This document shows positions 8,728 through 16,719 of a stretch of DNA of 53,060 nucleotides, piece by piece (position 1 is the first letter of the stretch; the number at the start of each line of letters is the position of its first letter). A program made the translations under genes and the position numbers. The DNA lies in contig NZ_RKLX01000019.1 of NCBI RefSeq assembly GCF_004745505.1, positions 1 through 53,060 on the forward strand. The letters are read 5' to 3'. This DNA is from Levilactobacillus suantsaiihabitans. GTDB taxonomy: Bacteria > Bacillota > Bacilli > Lactobacillales > Lactobacillaceae. The notes beneath the pieces are model-generated. The model ran no database searches. It had not been told where the DNA came from and saw nothing but the letters and a program-made list of their open reading frames with translations.

Positions 8728-8888
8728 GAATAAATTATTTATTAGTTCGCTATTAGTATTTTTATAATTAGGAAAACGCGCTTATTTCAATCGGTAAAAC
8801 GAGAAACCTGAACATTAAATTTTCTTTTTCTGATCACCGTTATCAAAATATTTATAACGACTCCCAGTTTTCAGGAAAAATCGACCGC

Positions 8889-8916
8889 AAAAAAAGCGCC
8901 CGAAATTTTTTCGCGC
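8889..8916 (-). terminator. Terminator-like hairpin upstream of the phn promoter
   Basis: On the minus strand a stem GCGCGAAA/TTTC..GCGC (with a GG bulge) is followed by TTTTTTT. No gene lies immediately upstream on this strand (the next minus gene ends at 9292), so it may stop read-through towards phnD or end a short RNA. Nothing else is visible in 8730-8990. Confidence 0.4.
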
Positions 8917-9030
8917 ACTTCCAATCACCATTTATTTTTAGTGAATAAGTATTCGTTTCTCTGCTGAATTTTCAAGGATAGCCACTAAAACGTTTACTAG
9001 CTGTCACACCATTAAAACGTTGCGGTAAAA

Positions 9031-9044
9031 TTGTAATATTACAA
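9031..9044. promoter_or_regulatory. Perfect 14-bp dyad in intergenic region
   Basis: TTGTAATATTACAA is a perfect palindrome upstream of the TATAGT at 9081. It could be a regulator site or a chance A/T-rich dyad; no cognate regulator is identified. Confidence 0.25.
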
Positions 9045-9080
9045 ATCGCCAAATTCGCCCGCAAGCCTTGATTTCTCTGT

Positions 9081-9256
9081 TATAGTAAATATGTCGTAAA
9101 CAATTGCTTAACAAACTAACGACAAACTAAAGCTTTTTTGGTAACAGCGGTTAAGGTACCCGGAAAATGCCTTAACACTGTCTGTCCCCAATTGAATAAT
9201 TAACCTTATTGAATCAGACTAAATCCCAGTTCGATTCAATGAGGTTAATTTTTTTT
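9081..9256 (+). ncRNA. Candidate small RNA with its own terminator
   Basis: No coding frame lies on the plus strand here, yet a TATAGT -10-like box (9081-9086) is followed by two clean structures. The first is a hairpin pairing GTTAAGG with CCTTAAC (about 9148-9174), extended by ACAG/CTGT. The second is a strong terminator ending in eight T. The implied transcript would be about 160 bases. No good -35 is visible and I recognise no known RNA family, so this is a hypothesis; it might also be the 3' remnant of a lost gene. Confidence 0.35.
9200..9256 (+). terminator. Strong rho-independent terminator
   Basis: TTAACCTTATTGAATC (9200-9215) pairs with GATTCAATGAGGTTAA (9233-9248) with one mismatch, followed by TTTTTTTT. 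The T tract is on the plus strand. On the minus strand the same stem could end the PepSY gene only weakly. Confidence 0.75.
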
Positions 9257-9291
9257 GCACTAAAATTCTACTGGTCTAACGCATGCTGGGC

Positions 9292-9888
9292 CTAATCATC
9301 GTCGTCATCGGTCTCTTGGCCCAAGACCTTGCCTGTCAGCGCATTGATCCGTACCTCATGGTGAGTCTGGTCTTTGCGGACCTTGACCTCCCACTCGGTC
9401 GTGCCGTGATCGCGGTCCAACGACCAGGCAATGGCCGTACCGCCACCGACCTGCTTTTGGGCAATCTGCGAAACGCTGGCCCGGGACTTGACCTTGGTCA
9501 ACGGCAACGCGTCTCGTTGGGCAACCCCATTGGCCTCATCGGCATCTAGATTTTCTTGTTGGGCGCGGCTGGTCTTGCCAGTGCGCGCATCAACCGTCAG
9601 CTCGTATTCCTTGTGCTGGTCCACACCGCTGATTTCATACTGGTAGCGCTGATTTTCGGTCTCCAACGCCAACTCGGTCACGGCCACCTTGCCGCCAAAA
9701 CGCTGGTGGAACTGCTTGACCGCCGCATTCATGCTCACCTTGATCTGCCGCGGCGACGGGGTCGTTGACTGCGACGCTGATTGCGACGTGGTCTGACTGG
9801 CACTGCTTGACTTCGATTGCGTCTGTTGATTGGCACAGCCCACCAGCAACAGTGAACTGGCCACCAATACCCAACTGAATTTGCGCAT
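9292..9888 (-). CDS. PepSY-domain lipoprotein
   Basis: 198-residue membrane-anchored extracytoplasmic protein. The signal ends in the lipobox LVGC (Cys 18), followed by a Ser/Thr/Gln-rich linker (19-50). Two PepSY-like domains follow, about 50-110 (VDARTGKTSR end) and about 130-193 (INALTGKVLG end), both showing the typical DARTGK/NALTGK turn. PepSY domains are found in peptidase inhibitors and in cell-envelope sensing; no specific function is known here. The C-terminus is a run of Asp. It is separate from the phn operon. Confidence 0.85.
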   Translation of the reverse strand: MRKFSWVLVASSLLLVGCANQQTQSKSSSASQTTSQSASQSTTPSPRQIKVSMNAAVKQFHQRFGGKVAVTELALETENQRYQYEISGVDQHKEYELTVDARTGKTSRAQQENLDADEANGVAQRDALPLTKVKSRASVSQIAQKQVGGGTAIAWSLDRDHGTTEWEVKVRKDQTHHEVRINALTGKVLGQETDDDDD

Positions 9889-9968
9889 ACACTCGTCCTC
9901 CAGTTTGTCTGGCTTTCTCTCTTATCCTTAGTGTACCAAACACCCACGACCCGCAGCAATCAGGTCGC

Positions 9969-10412
9969 TCATTCGTGGTAGTCGCTGGGACCGGTCAACG
10001 TAGCCGCCAGCTGCTGTAAGACCTGCAACAGTTCCGTGCGATCCGCGTTGGAATAGTTCGCCAATTTCTGCCGAATCGCGGCCTCGCGGGCCACCTTGAT
10101 CTGTAACAACGCCCGCTGGCCCTGGGGACTCAAAGCCACTTGCCGAATCCGCTGGTCACGCCGCTCGACCTCCACGAGCCATCCTGCTGCGACTAGCTTA
10201 TCGACCTGCCGACTGATGGACGAATGGTTGCGGCCAATCTGGTCAGCCAGCTCGCCAATACTGATTTCCGGTTGGCGGCCGACGCGCACGATAATCGGTA
10301 GTGCGGCCGGTTCCAAGGGAATACTGGCTTGCTGAAGTAATTTACGGTCCTGTTGGGGCTGATTGAAAAACGTCACGATCTCAAAGAGTGCTTCAAAAAT
10401 TTCATTATCCAT
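9969..10412 (-). CDS. MarR-family transcriptional regulator
   Basis: 147-residue DNA-binding regulator with a winged helix-turn-helix (GELADQIGRNHSSISRQVDKLVAAGWL, about 55-82) followed by the wing VERRDQRIRQVALSPQG. It is divergent from an FMN reductase, with a 13-bp dyad between them, so autorepression and repression of the reductase are likely. The start is taken at ATG 10410-10412 because the reading frame upstream (from a GTG at 10455-10457) runs through a perfect TATAAT box and has no SD. With that promoter the mRNA would begin at or next to the ATG. Confidence 0.85.
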   Translation of the reverse strand: MDNEIFEALFEIVTFFNQPQQDRKLLQQASIPLEPAALPIIVRVGRQPEISIGELADQIGRNHSSISRQVDKLVAAGWLVEVERRDQRIRQVALSPQGQRALLQIKVAREAAIRQKLANYSNADRTELLQVLQQLAATLTGPSDYHE

Positions 10413-10418
10413 ATTGCC

Positions 10419-10424
10419 ATTATA
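10419..10424 (-). promoter_or_regulatory. Extended -10 of marR; predicts a leaderless mRNA
   Basis: TGGTATAAT on the minus strand ends 6 bases before the marR ATG, placing the expected transcription start on the start codon itself. No SD can be present in such a transcript. Confidence 0.55.
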
Positions 10425-10444
10425 CCAGAACGGTGCTAAGATGT

Positions 10445-10457
10445 GTGCATAATGCAC
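10445..10457. promoter_or_regulatory. Candidate MarR operator
   Basis: GTGCATAATGCAC is a 6-1-6 perfect dyad between marR and the reductase. It overlaps CATAAT, a possible -10 of the reductase, and lies in the -35 region of marR. The position is typical for a shared MarR operator. Confidence 0.5.
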
Positions 10458-10480
10458 GGATGAATTAAAGGAGCGATTTT

Positions 10481-11032
10481 ATGTCGAAAAAAATTGGGTT
10501 AATCATCGGGTCCACCCGCCCCAGTCGTATCAGTCCCAGCATCGCCAAATGGCTACAGGCCCGCGTGACCCAGCCTGATTTACCGGTCGACTTACTCGAT
10601 CTCGCCACCATCGACCTGCCGTTTTTAAAGGACCCCGCCATGCCCGCCGACCACCAGTACACCCTAGACTCGACCAAGCGCTGGAGTGAACAGGTCCAGG
10701 GCTACGACGCCTTCATTTTGCTGTTCCCACAATACAACTGGGGCTATCCGGCGCCACTGAAAAACGCCCTCGACACCCTCTATCAAGAGTGGCAGGGCAA
10801 GCCGGTCAGCTTGGTCTCTTACGGCAATCACGGCGGCTTTCAGGCTGCATTAGGCATGCAACTGGTCGTGCGCGGCTTGAAGATGCCACTGTTGACCAAC
10901 AACCTTCAGATCAGCCTGGAAAAATCCTGGTTCGACGATCAGGGCCAATTCACCGACGTTGATTTGGCTCTGACCCCTTATGCCGCCGAAGCACGTCAGC
11001 TGGGGGCGGAATTGCGGCGACGATTAATCTAG
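10481..11032 (+). CDS. NADPH-dependent FMN reductase
   Basis: 183-residue flavodoxin-like oxidoreductase. The FMN phosphate loop is GSTRPSRIS (about 8-16). The segment PQYNWGYPAPLKNALDTLY (near 82-100) and SYGNHGG (near 113-119) are hallmarks of the NADPH:FMN/quinone/azo-reductase family. It probably detoxifies quinones or other electrophiles, which fits control by the divergent MarR regulator. AAAGGAG precedes the ATG. Its physiological substrate is not known. Confidence 0.9.
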   Translation: MSKKIGLIIGSTRPSRISPSIAKWLQARVTQPDLPVDLLDLATIDLPFLKDPAMPADHQYTLDSTKRWSEQVQGYDAFILLFPQYNWGYPAPLKNALDTLYQEWQGKPVSLVSYGNHGGFQAALGMQLVVRGLKMPLLTNNLQISLEKSWFDDQGQFTDVDLALTPYAAEARQLGAELRRRLI

Positions 11033-11082
11033 CTAGCGGTCGTGTTCCGAACACCAACAATTCGGCAGTCAGTAACCAACCC

Positions 11083-11126
11083 AAATCGGACGCATCAGGA
11101 AAGATTCCCGGTGCGCCCGATTTTTT
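11083..11126 (+). terminator. Terminator of the FMN reductase gene
   Basis: AAATCGGaCGCA pairs with TGCGcCCGATTT and a run of six T follows on the plus strand. Confidence 0.8.
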
Positions 11127-11168
11127 AGTTTGGGTATAAATATGCACTAGCACTGCAAGTCGCAGTCC

Positions 11169-11864
11169 TTATTCCACCATCACCTCATCGCGCAGCGCCG
11201 TCATCGCCACGAAATCATCCGTGAAGATACCGGCCACGCCGTCTTGAAACAGTTGCTTGGCTAGCGCTGGGTCATCCACGGTCCAAATGCGTTCGGCGAC
11301 CGGCACGTCGGCTTGATAATGGCTGAGGTGCAGGCCCGCCAAGTGCTCACTAGCCACGAAGGCCGCGGCATTGACCACCGGCTTGCCCGTCAACCAGCAG
11401 TAGGCCTCGTCGGGGGCGAACTGCTGACAAGTCTTCAATGTGGGCAGGTGAAACGACGAGTAGATGACTGGATGCTTCAGTGGCGTGGCGTTGACCATCC
11501 CCATCACGATGCGCTCGATGTGGGGGTACTGGATCTTGTCGGTCTTGAATTCCAGATTCAGTTGCACGTCATGCGTCCCGACCAGCGTGAGAAACTCCGC
11601 CAGCGTGGGAATCGGTTCGTTTTCGGCCAAATGAAACTGGCGTAATTCGGCCAGTGTATAACTGTTGATGAGACCGGTCCCGTTACTGGTCCGGTCGATG
11701 CGCTCGTCATGCATGATGACCGGCACCTGGTCTTTGGTCAAGTGCACATCAAATTCCAGGCCCTCGACCCCATGATCCAAGGCGTAGGCAAAACCCGCCA
11801 AGCTGTTCTCAGGAAATTTCGCCGGATAACCCCGGTGCCCAAACACTAACGTTTTAACTGTCAT
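11169..11864 (-). CDS. ugpQ: Glycerophosphodiester phosphodiesterase
   Basis: 231-residue cytoplasmic enzyme (no signal peptide) hydrolysing glycerophosphodiesters to sn-glycerol-3-phosphate and an alcohol. The GDPD core is present: HRGYPAKFPENSLAGF (about 8-23), LEFDVHLTKDQVPVIMHDERIDRTSNGTG (about 38-66, with Glu/Asp metal ligands and the catalytic His) and LNLEFKTD. ATG 11862-11864 with GGGAG 8 bases upstream is chosen; a longer reading frame upstream only runs through the intergenic repeat. It follows the ugp transporter genes in the same direction but is separated from ugpB by a roughly 500-bp structured repeat. Confidence 0.9.
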   Translation of the reverse strand: MTVKTLVFGHRGYPAKFPENSLAGFAYALDHGVEGLEFDVHLTKDQVPVIMHDERIDRTSNGTGLINSYTLAELRQFHLAENEPIPTLAEFLTLVGTHDVQLNLEFKTDKIQYPHIERIVMGMVNATPLKHPVIYSSFHLPTLKTCQQFAPDEAYCWLTGKPVVNAAAFVASEHLAGLHLSHYQADVPVAERIWTVDDPALAKQLFQDGVAGIFTDDFVAMTALRDEVMVE

Positions 11865-11914
11865 TTTACCGCTCCCTACTACATTTTTAATATTTGTTTC
11901 TATATCCCGCCTCC

Positions 11915-12412
11915 AGCCTGCCCCAGATGAGACTGGAACGCGGCGGGCGGACCAGTTGCCTACGCGAAACTTAGCAAACCAGACGCCTCCGGCTGCCAGG
12001 GGGTTCCGCCTGCTATGGGGGACACCTCCAGCCTGAGAATCGGGCTTCCGGTTCGCTTGAAAGCCTCGCAAAAACCGCGAGTCTCTCAAGTCGCCCCACG
12101 CTGTAACCTGGCACAAAACGCCAGCTAACACCGTCGACACAGCTGGCTCCACCCCTGGCCTCCTCCGGCACAATTGTGCTTCCCAACGGCTACTGATCCG
12201 TGCTGCTGACAACCATCACTGTAGCCGAGAGTTCGCCAAATATGGGTTCAGCCGTGGGAGTTTCCTTAGCGGCACGGTTCACGGCGCTTAGGAAACTGGC
12301 GTCTTTGAGACGTGGGCTGCGGCTCAAAGCGAGGCGTCGAGACCGCACTTTGGCTCGGCCCGTCCGCCCACCGCGTTCCAACCCATAGTTGGCGAACGGT
12401 AAGGCGGCCAGC
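11915..12412 (-). repeat. Structured intergenic repeat, copy B (full length, minus orientation)
   Basis: Reading the minus strand from 12412, module 1 opens with GGCCGCCTTACC. Its outer arms are at 12380-12397 and 12231-12248 (17 of 18 pairs). Inside is a hairpin pairing 12285-12297 with 12259-12271 (12 of 13). Module 2 follows to about 11915. There the stem 12077-12090/12056-12069 uses CTCGC/GCGAG where copies C and E use CTGGC/GCCAG, a compensatory change. The element lies between ugpB and ugpQ, in their sense orientation, so it would be transcribed if the operon is read through. Confidence 0.75.
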
Positions 12413-12442
12413 CAAAACCACGTTGCCGGTCAACAGGCCCGG

Positions 12443-13807
12443 TCAGTACCCGTTGGCACGGTTGTTACCCTGGATGTAGCTGTTCATGGACTTCTCCGCC
12501 GTCTCCAGGGACTTCTTGATATCACTCCCATTATAAATCTGTTCCATGGCCGTTTGGGTTAAATTACGTTCCTGAATCAATCCTTGTAAGAAGATCCCGG
12601 AATTCGTAGCGTTAGGCGTGGCTGCGCGTAGTTGTTCGCCGGGAACCTTGGTAGCCGGCAACTTCTGGTACAGCTTCTGCAAGACGGCCTCTTTTTGCGA
12701 GCCTTGGTTCAAGGCCAAGTACCCGGTGGCAACTTGCCACTGGGCCTGGCTCTTGGCGGTCATCAAGTATTTAATAAAGTCCCACGCCCCGCGCTGGACG
12801 TGCGCGGACTTGTCGTTGGAGATCCACAGCGAAGCACCGCCAATGGCGACCCCGTTGCTCTTTTGACCATCCGGGTGAGGGTAATACGTAATGCCCAGTT
12901 GGTCGTGATTGCCGGTCGTCAGTTGCCCGATCGACGCGGAACTTTGTAGAAACATCCCCAACCGACCGGACAGGAAGCTGGCGGTCTCGTTGTTTTGGGC
13001 GTTGGCACCGGCCCCGTAATTGACGAAGTCGCCGCGTTTCAAATTATCCTGAATCCATTTCATCGTCGTCAAAGTCGACGGACTGGTGAAGTTGACGGCC
13101 GTGGGTGTGCCCGCGTGACCGTCTTGGTGATTGGCCAGAGACACGCCGGCGTTGGCCATGAATTGTTCAAACAACCAGCCGTAGATTTCCACGGTCATCC
13201 CCTGCACCTGCTTGTGCGAGCGGTCCATCAGCTGGGTGGCGACCCGGGTGATGTCGCTGTACGATGGGTTGACCGGCGGTGGCGTGATGTGGTATTTCTT
13301 CAGCAGCGTTTCATTGTAGTACAGCACAGGTTGTGAGGTGTTGAACGGCATGGAGAGCTGGGTCCCCTTGTTGGCGTAAAAGGCCCGCGCCCCGGCCGCA
13401 ATCTGATTGACATTGTAGTGGTCGGCATCGATGAATTTCTGAACTGGCGTGGTGTAGCCCGTGTGGTGGATCTGACTGGTCGAAATGTCCATCGACTGGA
13501 AGACCGCGGGCGAGGCGTCAGTGCCGTGGGTGTTGATGATCTTTTGGACGGCTTCGTTGTAGTTGCCCTCGAATTCCGGCACGACTTCATACTTGTGTTG
13601 CGAATGGTTGAAGTCCTTGACGAAGGTGTCCAACTGTTGCTGGGCGGGCCCCGTCATCTCGTGCCAAAAGACGATTCGTGTGCGTTTGGCGCCTTGGGCC
13701 TGGGCGGCGGGCTTGCTCATGACCGACCAGCCCACGAATACGGCCAGTACGACCAAGAAAAGCCCACCGAGTGCTAAGAGCCGTTGACGTCCTTTCAAAT
13801 GTGTCAT
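12443..13807 (-). CDS. ugpB: Glycerol-3-phosphate ABC transporter substrate-binding protein UgpB
   Basis: 454-residue extracellular binding protein. The UgpB-type signature is present: IVFWHEMTGPAQQQLDTFVKDFN (about 45-67), FEGNYNEAVQK, SMPFNTSQPVLYYNETLLKKY (about 160) and YGWLFEQFMANAG. Unlike most Gram-positive binding proteins it has no lipobox. The N-terminus is a hydrophobic helix (about 10-30) followed by MSKPAAQAQG, so it is either held by an uncleaved helix or released by signal peptidase I after AQA. The start overlaps the ugpE stop in ATGA. Confidence 0.88.
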   Translation of the reverse strand: MTHLKGRQRLLALGGLFLVVLAVFVGWSVMSKPAAQAQGAKRTRIVFWHEMTGPAQQQLDTFVKDFNHSQHKYEVVPEFEGNYNEAVQKIINTHGTDASPAVFQSMDISTSQIHHTGYTTPVQKFIDADHYNVNQIAAGARAFYANKGTQLSMPFNTSQPVLYYNETLLKKYHITPPPVNPSYSDITRVATQLMDRSHKQVQGMTVEIYGWLFEQFMANAGVSLANHQDGHAGTPTAVNFTSPSTLTTMKWIQDNLKRGDFVNYGAGANAQNNETASFLSGRLGMFLQSSASIGQLTTGNHDQLGITYYPHPDGQKSNGVAIGGASLWISNDKSAHVQRGAWDFIKYLMTAKSQAQWQVATGYLALNQGSQKEAVLQKLYQKLPATKVPGEQLRAATPNATNSGIFLQGLIQERNLTQTAMEQIYNGSDIKKSLETAEKSMNSYIQGNNRANGY

Positions 13808-14622
13808 TTCGTGGCCCCCTCATTTAACCCATTCTTGAAGTAATGTTGTCCCACGAACAAGACGATCAGTGTCGGCACGACCACGATGACCGCACTGGCC
13901 TGGATCATGCCCCAGTTGTTGAAGGTTTCTTGCGATTGCAGCTGCCGCAGCCCATCTTGTACAGGGCGGAACTTGTCGCTAAACGTGGTCAGCATAGGCC
14001 ACAGGTATTGGTTCCAACTTTCCAAAAAGCTGTAGGCCGCCAGCGTGAACAGGCTGATGCGCGCGTACGGCAGGGTCACGCGCCAGTAGAATTGCCAGTG
14101 GTTGAGTCCCTCGACGTCCGCGGCTTCCTTTAACTCCGGTGGGATCTGGCGAAAGGCCTGACGCAACATGAAGATGCCAAAGGCCGAGGTCAGAAATGGA
14201 ATCACCATGACGCCGTAGTGGTTCAGCAAGTTGAGCCGCCGAACCGTGGCGAAATTGGGGATGACTTCCGCTTCAAAGGGCAACATCATCGTGGCCAAGA
14301 TCAGGTAAAACAGCAGGTCGCGACCCTTGAAGGACAGGAATACGAAGGCGTAGGCGCCTAGCGAACAAAACAGCAACTGGGCGGCCATGGTTAGCGTGGA
14401 AATCACGAAACTATTGAGCAAATACCGCAAGATGGCCGTTTGCTTGACGGCTTCCGCGTAATTGGCAAAGGAGATGTGACTGCTCCACAGCGCCCCTTTG
14501 GCAATGTCAGCGGTCGGTAGCAGGCTGGTCCAGAACCCCAAAATGAACGGTCCTAAAATCACAATAGCTAAGAGAATCAGGACCAAATAGCGCAGGGGCT
14601 TTAAAGTTTTGGTTTGAATCAT
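13804..14622 (-). CDS. ugpE: Glycerol-3-phosphate ABC transporter permease UgpE
   Basis: 272-residue permease of the MalG/UgpE type with six membrane spans. The EAA loop is ELKEAADVEGLNHWQFYWRVTLPYAR (about 160-186) and the C-terminus has the typical GQHYFKNGLNEGATK ending. It overlaps the genes on both sides by a few bases, consistent with one translationally coupled operon. Confidence 0.92.
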   Translation of the reverse strand: MIQTKTLKPLRYLVLILLAIVILGPFILGFWTSLLPTADIAKGALWSSHISFANYAEAVKQTAILRYLLNSFVISTLTMAAQLLFCSLGAYAFVFLSFKGRDLLFYLILATMMLPFEAEVIPNFATVRRLNLLNHYGVMVIPFLTSAFGIFMLRQAFRQIPPELKEAADVEGLNHWQFYWRVTLPYARISLFTLAAYSFLESWNQYLWPMLTTFSDKFRPVQDGLRQLQSQETFNNWGMIQASAVIVVVPTLIVLFVGQHYFKNGLNEGATK

Positions 14623-15575
14623 CAGTAGGTCACCCGCTTCTCTAAGAACTTGAATTGCAGTAACGTAAACAGCGCGATGATGACTGCCAAGATGACCGAT
14701 TCGGCGCTAGCGAGGCCGTAGTTACCATTTAAAAAGGCATCCCGGTAGACCTGGTAGACCATCAGGTTGGTGGCGTTGTTGGGCCCGCCAGCCGTCATTA
14801 AGTCGATCAGTCCGAAGCTCTTGAACGCGCCAATCAGCGTGACGGTCGAGGTGAAGAACAGCGTGGGACTGATCATGGGCAGCGTCACGTGAAAGAACTG
14901 ATACCTCGGCGATGCGCCCTCGATGGCCGACGCCTCATACAGCGGCTGGGGCACCATTTGTAGCGCGCCGAACAGAATCAAAAACGTGAAGCCCAGGTTC
15001 ATCCACACCGTCGAAATGATGACAGCCACCATCGCCGGTCCGGGCGTCGTCAACCATTGGACCAGCGGTAAATGCAACAACTTGCCGATTTGGTCGAACA
15101 GACCCACAGATGGACTGAAGATGAAAAGCCAAAAGATGGCAGCAACGGAGACGGAGACCCCCATGGTGGCGGAGAAGATCGTCCGGAACCACTGGATCCC
15201 GGCCAGTTTGCGCACCGCCATTTGGGCCAGTAGCAACCCGATGACCAAGGTGCAGACCACCACGCCAATCACGTAGACGGCCGTGGCTTGCAGGCTGGCC
15301 TGGTAGGCGCTAGACGTTAACAGGTTCACGTAATTTTTCAAGCCGACAAAGACCGTGGGCCGGCCGACGTTATTGGTTAGAAATAGGCTCAGATACAGCG
15401 TCCGCAACATCGGGTAGAACACGAAGACGCCCAAGACCAGTAAAGACGGTCCCAAGAAGGCCAACGCGTAGTACTTGTCGTTGACGTGCAGGTTGAAGCT
15501 ACGTTGCTTTTCTCGCTCGGCGACTTGGGGCTTAGGCGTGGACTGCGGCTTTGGTGTTGACATCATTTCCGCCAT
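14622..15575 (-). CDS. ugpA: Glycerol-3-phosphate ABC transporter permease UgpA
   Basis: 317-residue permease of the MalF/UgpA type. A hydrophilic N-terminal tail of about 30 residues with two STPKPQ repeats precedes six membrane spans. The EAA loop is PLYEASAIEGASPRYQFFHVTLPMI (about 205-230). The 5' end overlaps ugpC by 44 bases, an unusually long overlap for this operon; AGGGGG before ATG 15573-15575 supports the start used, although ATGs at 15566 and 15563 are possible and would still overlap. Confidence 0.9.
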   Translation of the reverse strand: MAEMMSTPKPQSTPKPQVAEREKQRSFNLHVNDKYYALAFLGPSLLVLGVFVFYPMLRTLYLSLFLTNNVGRPTVFVGLKNYVNLLTSSAYQASLQATAVYVIGVVVCTLVIGLLLAQMAVRKLAGIQWFRTIFSATMGVSVSVAAIFWLFIFSPSVGLFDQIGKLLHLPLVQWLTTPGPAMVAVIISTVWMNLGFTFLILFGALQMVPQPLYEASAIEGASPRYQFFHVTLPMISPTLFFTSTVTLIGAFKSFGLIDLMTAGGPNNATNLMVYQVYRDAFLNGNYGLASAESVILAVIIALFTLLQFKFLEKRVTY

Positions 15576-16650
15576 GGTGCACGCCCCCTTCCACGATGAA
15601 TTGGGCCTGACCAGCGTGATTAAAGACGTACGCCTTGCCAGCTAACGCCACGGTCAAGCGGTCCCCGACCTGATAGCTTTCCTCGGCCGCCGTCATCAAT
15701 TCGATCGGCGTGCCATCGGCCATTTGCGCCTCAAGTAAGATGTCCGAGCCCAAATACTCGACTGTCTTGACCTGGGCGTTGGCCGCGTCCGCTGATGCCC
15801 GCATGACGCGCAGGGCGTTGGGCCGCAAGCCGACCACGTAATCGGCCACCGGCAAGTCACTCGGCACCGCTAACCGCAGCGTGTCGGCTAACAACAGCTC
15901 CCGGTCACCGACGACCCGGGCCGGCAACAGGTTCATCCGCGGGGTGCCAAAGAAGCTGGCCACGAAGGTGTTGGCCGGTTGGTTGTAAATTTCTAGCGGC
16001 GTGCCGATCTGTTGGATCGCGTGGTTGTGCAACACCATGATGTGATCCGCCATGGTCATGGCTTCGACCTGATCGTGGGTCACATAGATCACGGTCAAGC
16101 CCAATTCCCGCTGGAGGTTCCGCAACTCGGTGCGCATCTTGATCCGCAATTGCGCGTCCAGGTTAGATAACGGTTCGTCCATCAAACAGATCTTCACGTC
16201 ACTGGCAATCGCCCGCGCCAAGGCCACCCGTTGCCGTTGCCCACCAGAGAGGTCACGGGGCTTGCGGTCCTTGAACTCATTTAAATTGACCAGGTCAATG
16301 GCCCGGTCGACACGTTCCTTGATCTCCGCCGCCGGAAATTTCCGGGCCTTCAAGCCAAAGGCCACGTTGTCGCTAACGGATAGGAACGGGAACAACGCGT
16401 AACTTTGAAAGACCATGGTCAACTTGCGGTCCTTGGGAGGGAGATTGGTGGCCACTTGGTCATCGATCTTCAATTCACCCGCAGAAATCGGAATCAACCC
16501 GGCAATCATCCGCAGTAGCGTACTCTTGCCACACCCGGAAGGCCCGACAATCGCAAAGAACTCGCCACTGTTGATGTGGGCACTGACATTTTCCAGCACC
16601 CAGTTGCCCGCTGTATACTCTTTGCCTAAAGCATTTAATTCAATCGCCAT
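15532..16650 (-). CDS. ugpC: Glycerol-3-phosphate ABC transporter ATPase UgpC
   Basis: 372-residue MalK/UgpC-type ATPase. Walker A is GPSGCGKST (about 37-45), there is a Q-loop (MVFQSYALFP), the signature is LSGGQRQRVALARA, Walker B is ICLMDEPLSNLDA and the switch His is in THDQVEA. A C-terminal TOBE-type regulatory domain runs from about 235 to 350. The last residues (VHHGGNDVNTKAAVHA) are encoded in the overlap with ugpA. It is first in the ugp operon; a candidate PhoP site and a perfect dyad lie in the upstream region. Confidence 0.92.
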   Translation of the reverse strand: MAIELNALGKEYTAGNWVLENVSAHINSGEFFAIVGPSGCGKSTLLRMIAGLIPISAGELKIDDQVATNLPPKDRKLTMVFQSYALFPFLSVSDNVAFGLKARKFPAAEIKERVDRAIDLVNLNEFKDRKPRDLSGGQRQRVALARAIASDVKICLMDEPLSNLDAQLRIKMRTELRNLQRELGLTVIYVTHDQVEAMTMADHIMVLHNHAIQQIGTPLEIYNQPANTFVASFFGTPRMNLLPARVVGDRELLLADTLRLAVPSDLPVADYVVGLRPNALRVMRASADAANAQVKTVEYLGSDILLEAQMADGTPIELMTAAEESYQVGDRLTVALAGKAYVFNHAGQAQFIVEGGVHHGGNDVNTKAAVHA

Positions 16651-16686
16651 ACTGCCACTCCCCTTTTTATGAATCTGTGACTAGTC

Positions 16687-16701
16687 TACGTGGCCCACGT
16701 A
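16687..16701. promoter_or_regulatory. Perfect 15-bp dyad upstream of ugpC
   Basis: TACGTGG-C-CCACGTA, 36 bases before the ugpC ATG, is a perfect inverted repeat. Its place in the leader suits a repressor operator or an mRNA hairpin near the start; the regulator is unknown. Confidence 0.4.
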
Positions 16702-16719
16702 ATGGGATGATGTTGTCCT

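Noticed and set aside
8838-8952. 38-codon frame on the minus strand beginning MVIGSARKNF
   Set aside because: It runs through a terminator-like hairpin and has no SD; coding potential looks accidental.
9223-9240. CAGTTCGATTCAATG resembles a tRNA T-loop
   Set aside because: It belongs to the loop and arm of a rho-independent terminator and no other tRNA arm is present.
11865-12212. N-terminal extension of the glycerophosphodiesterase by over 100 residues
   Set aside because: The extension is entirely encoded by the intergenic repeat; an ATG with a good SD exactly precedes the conserved GDPD start.
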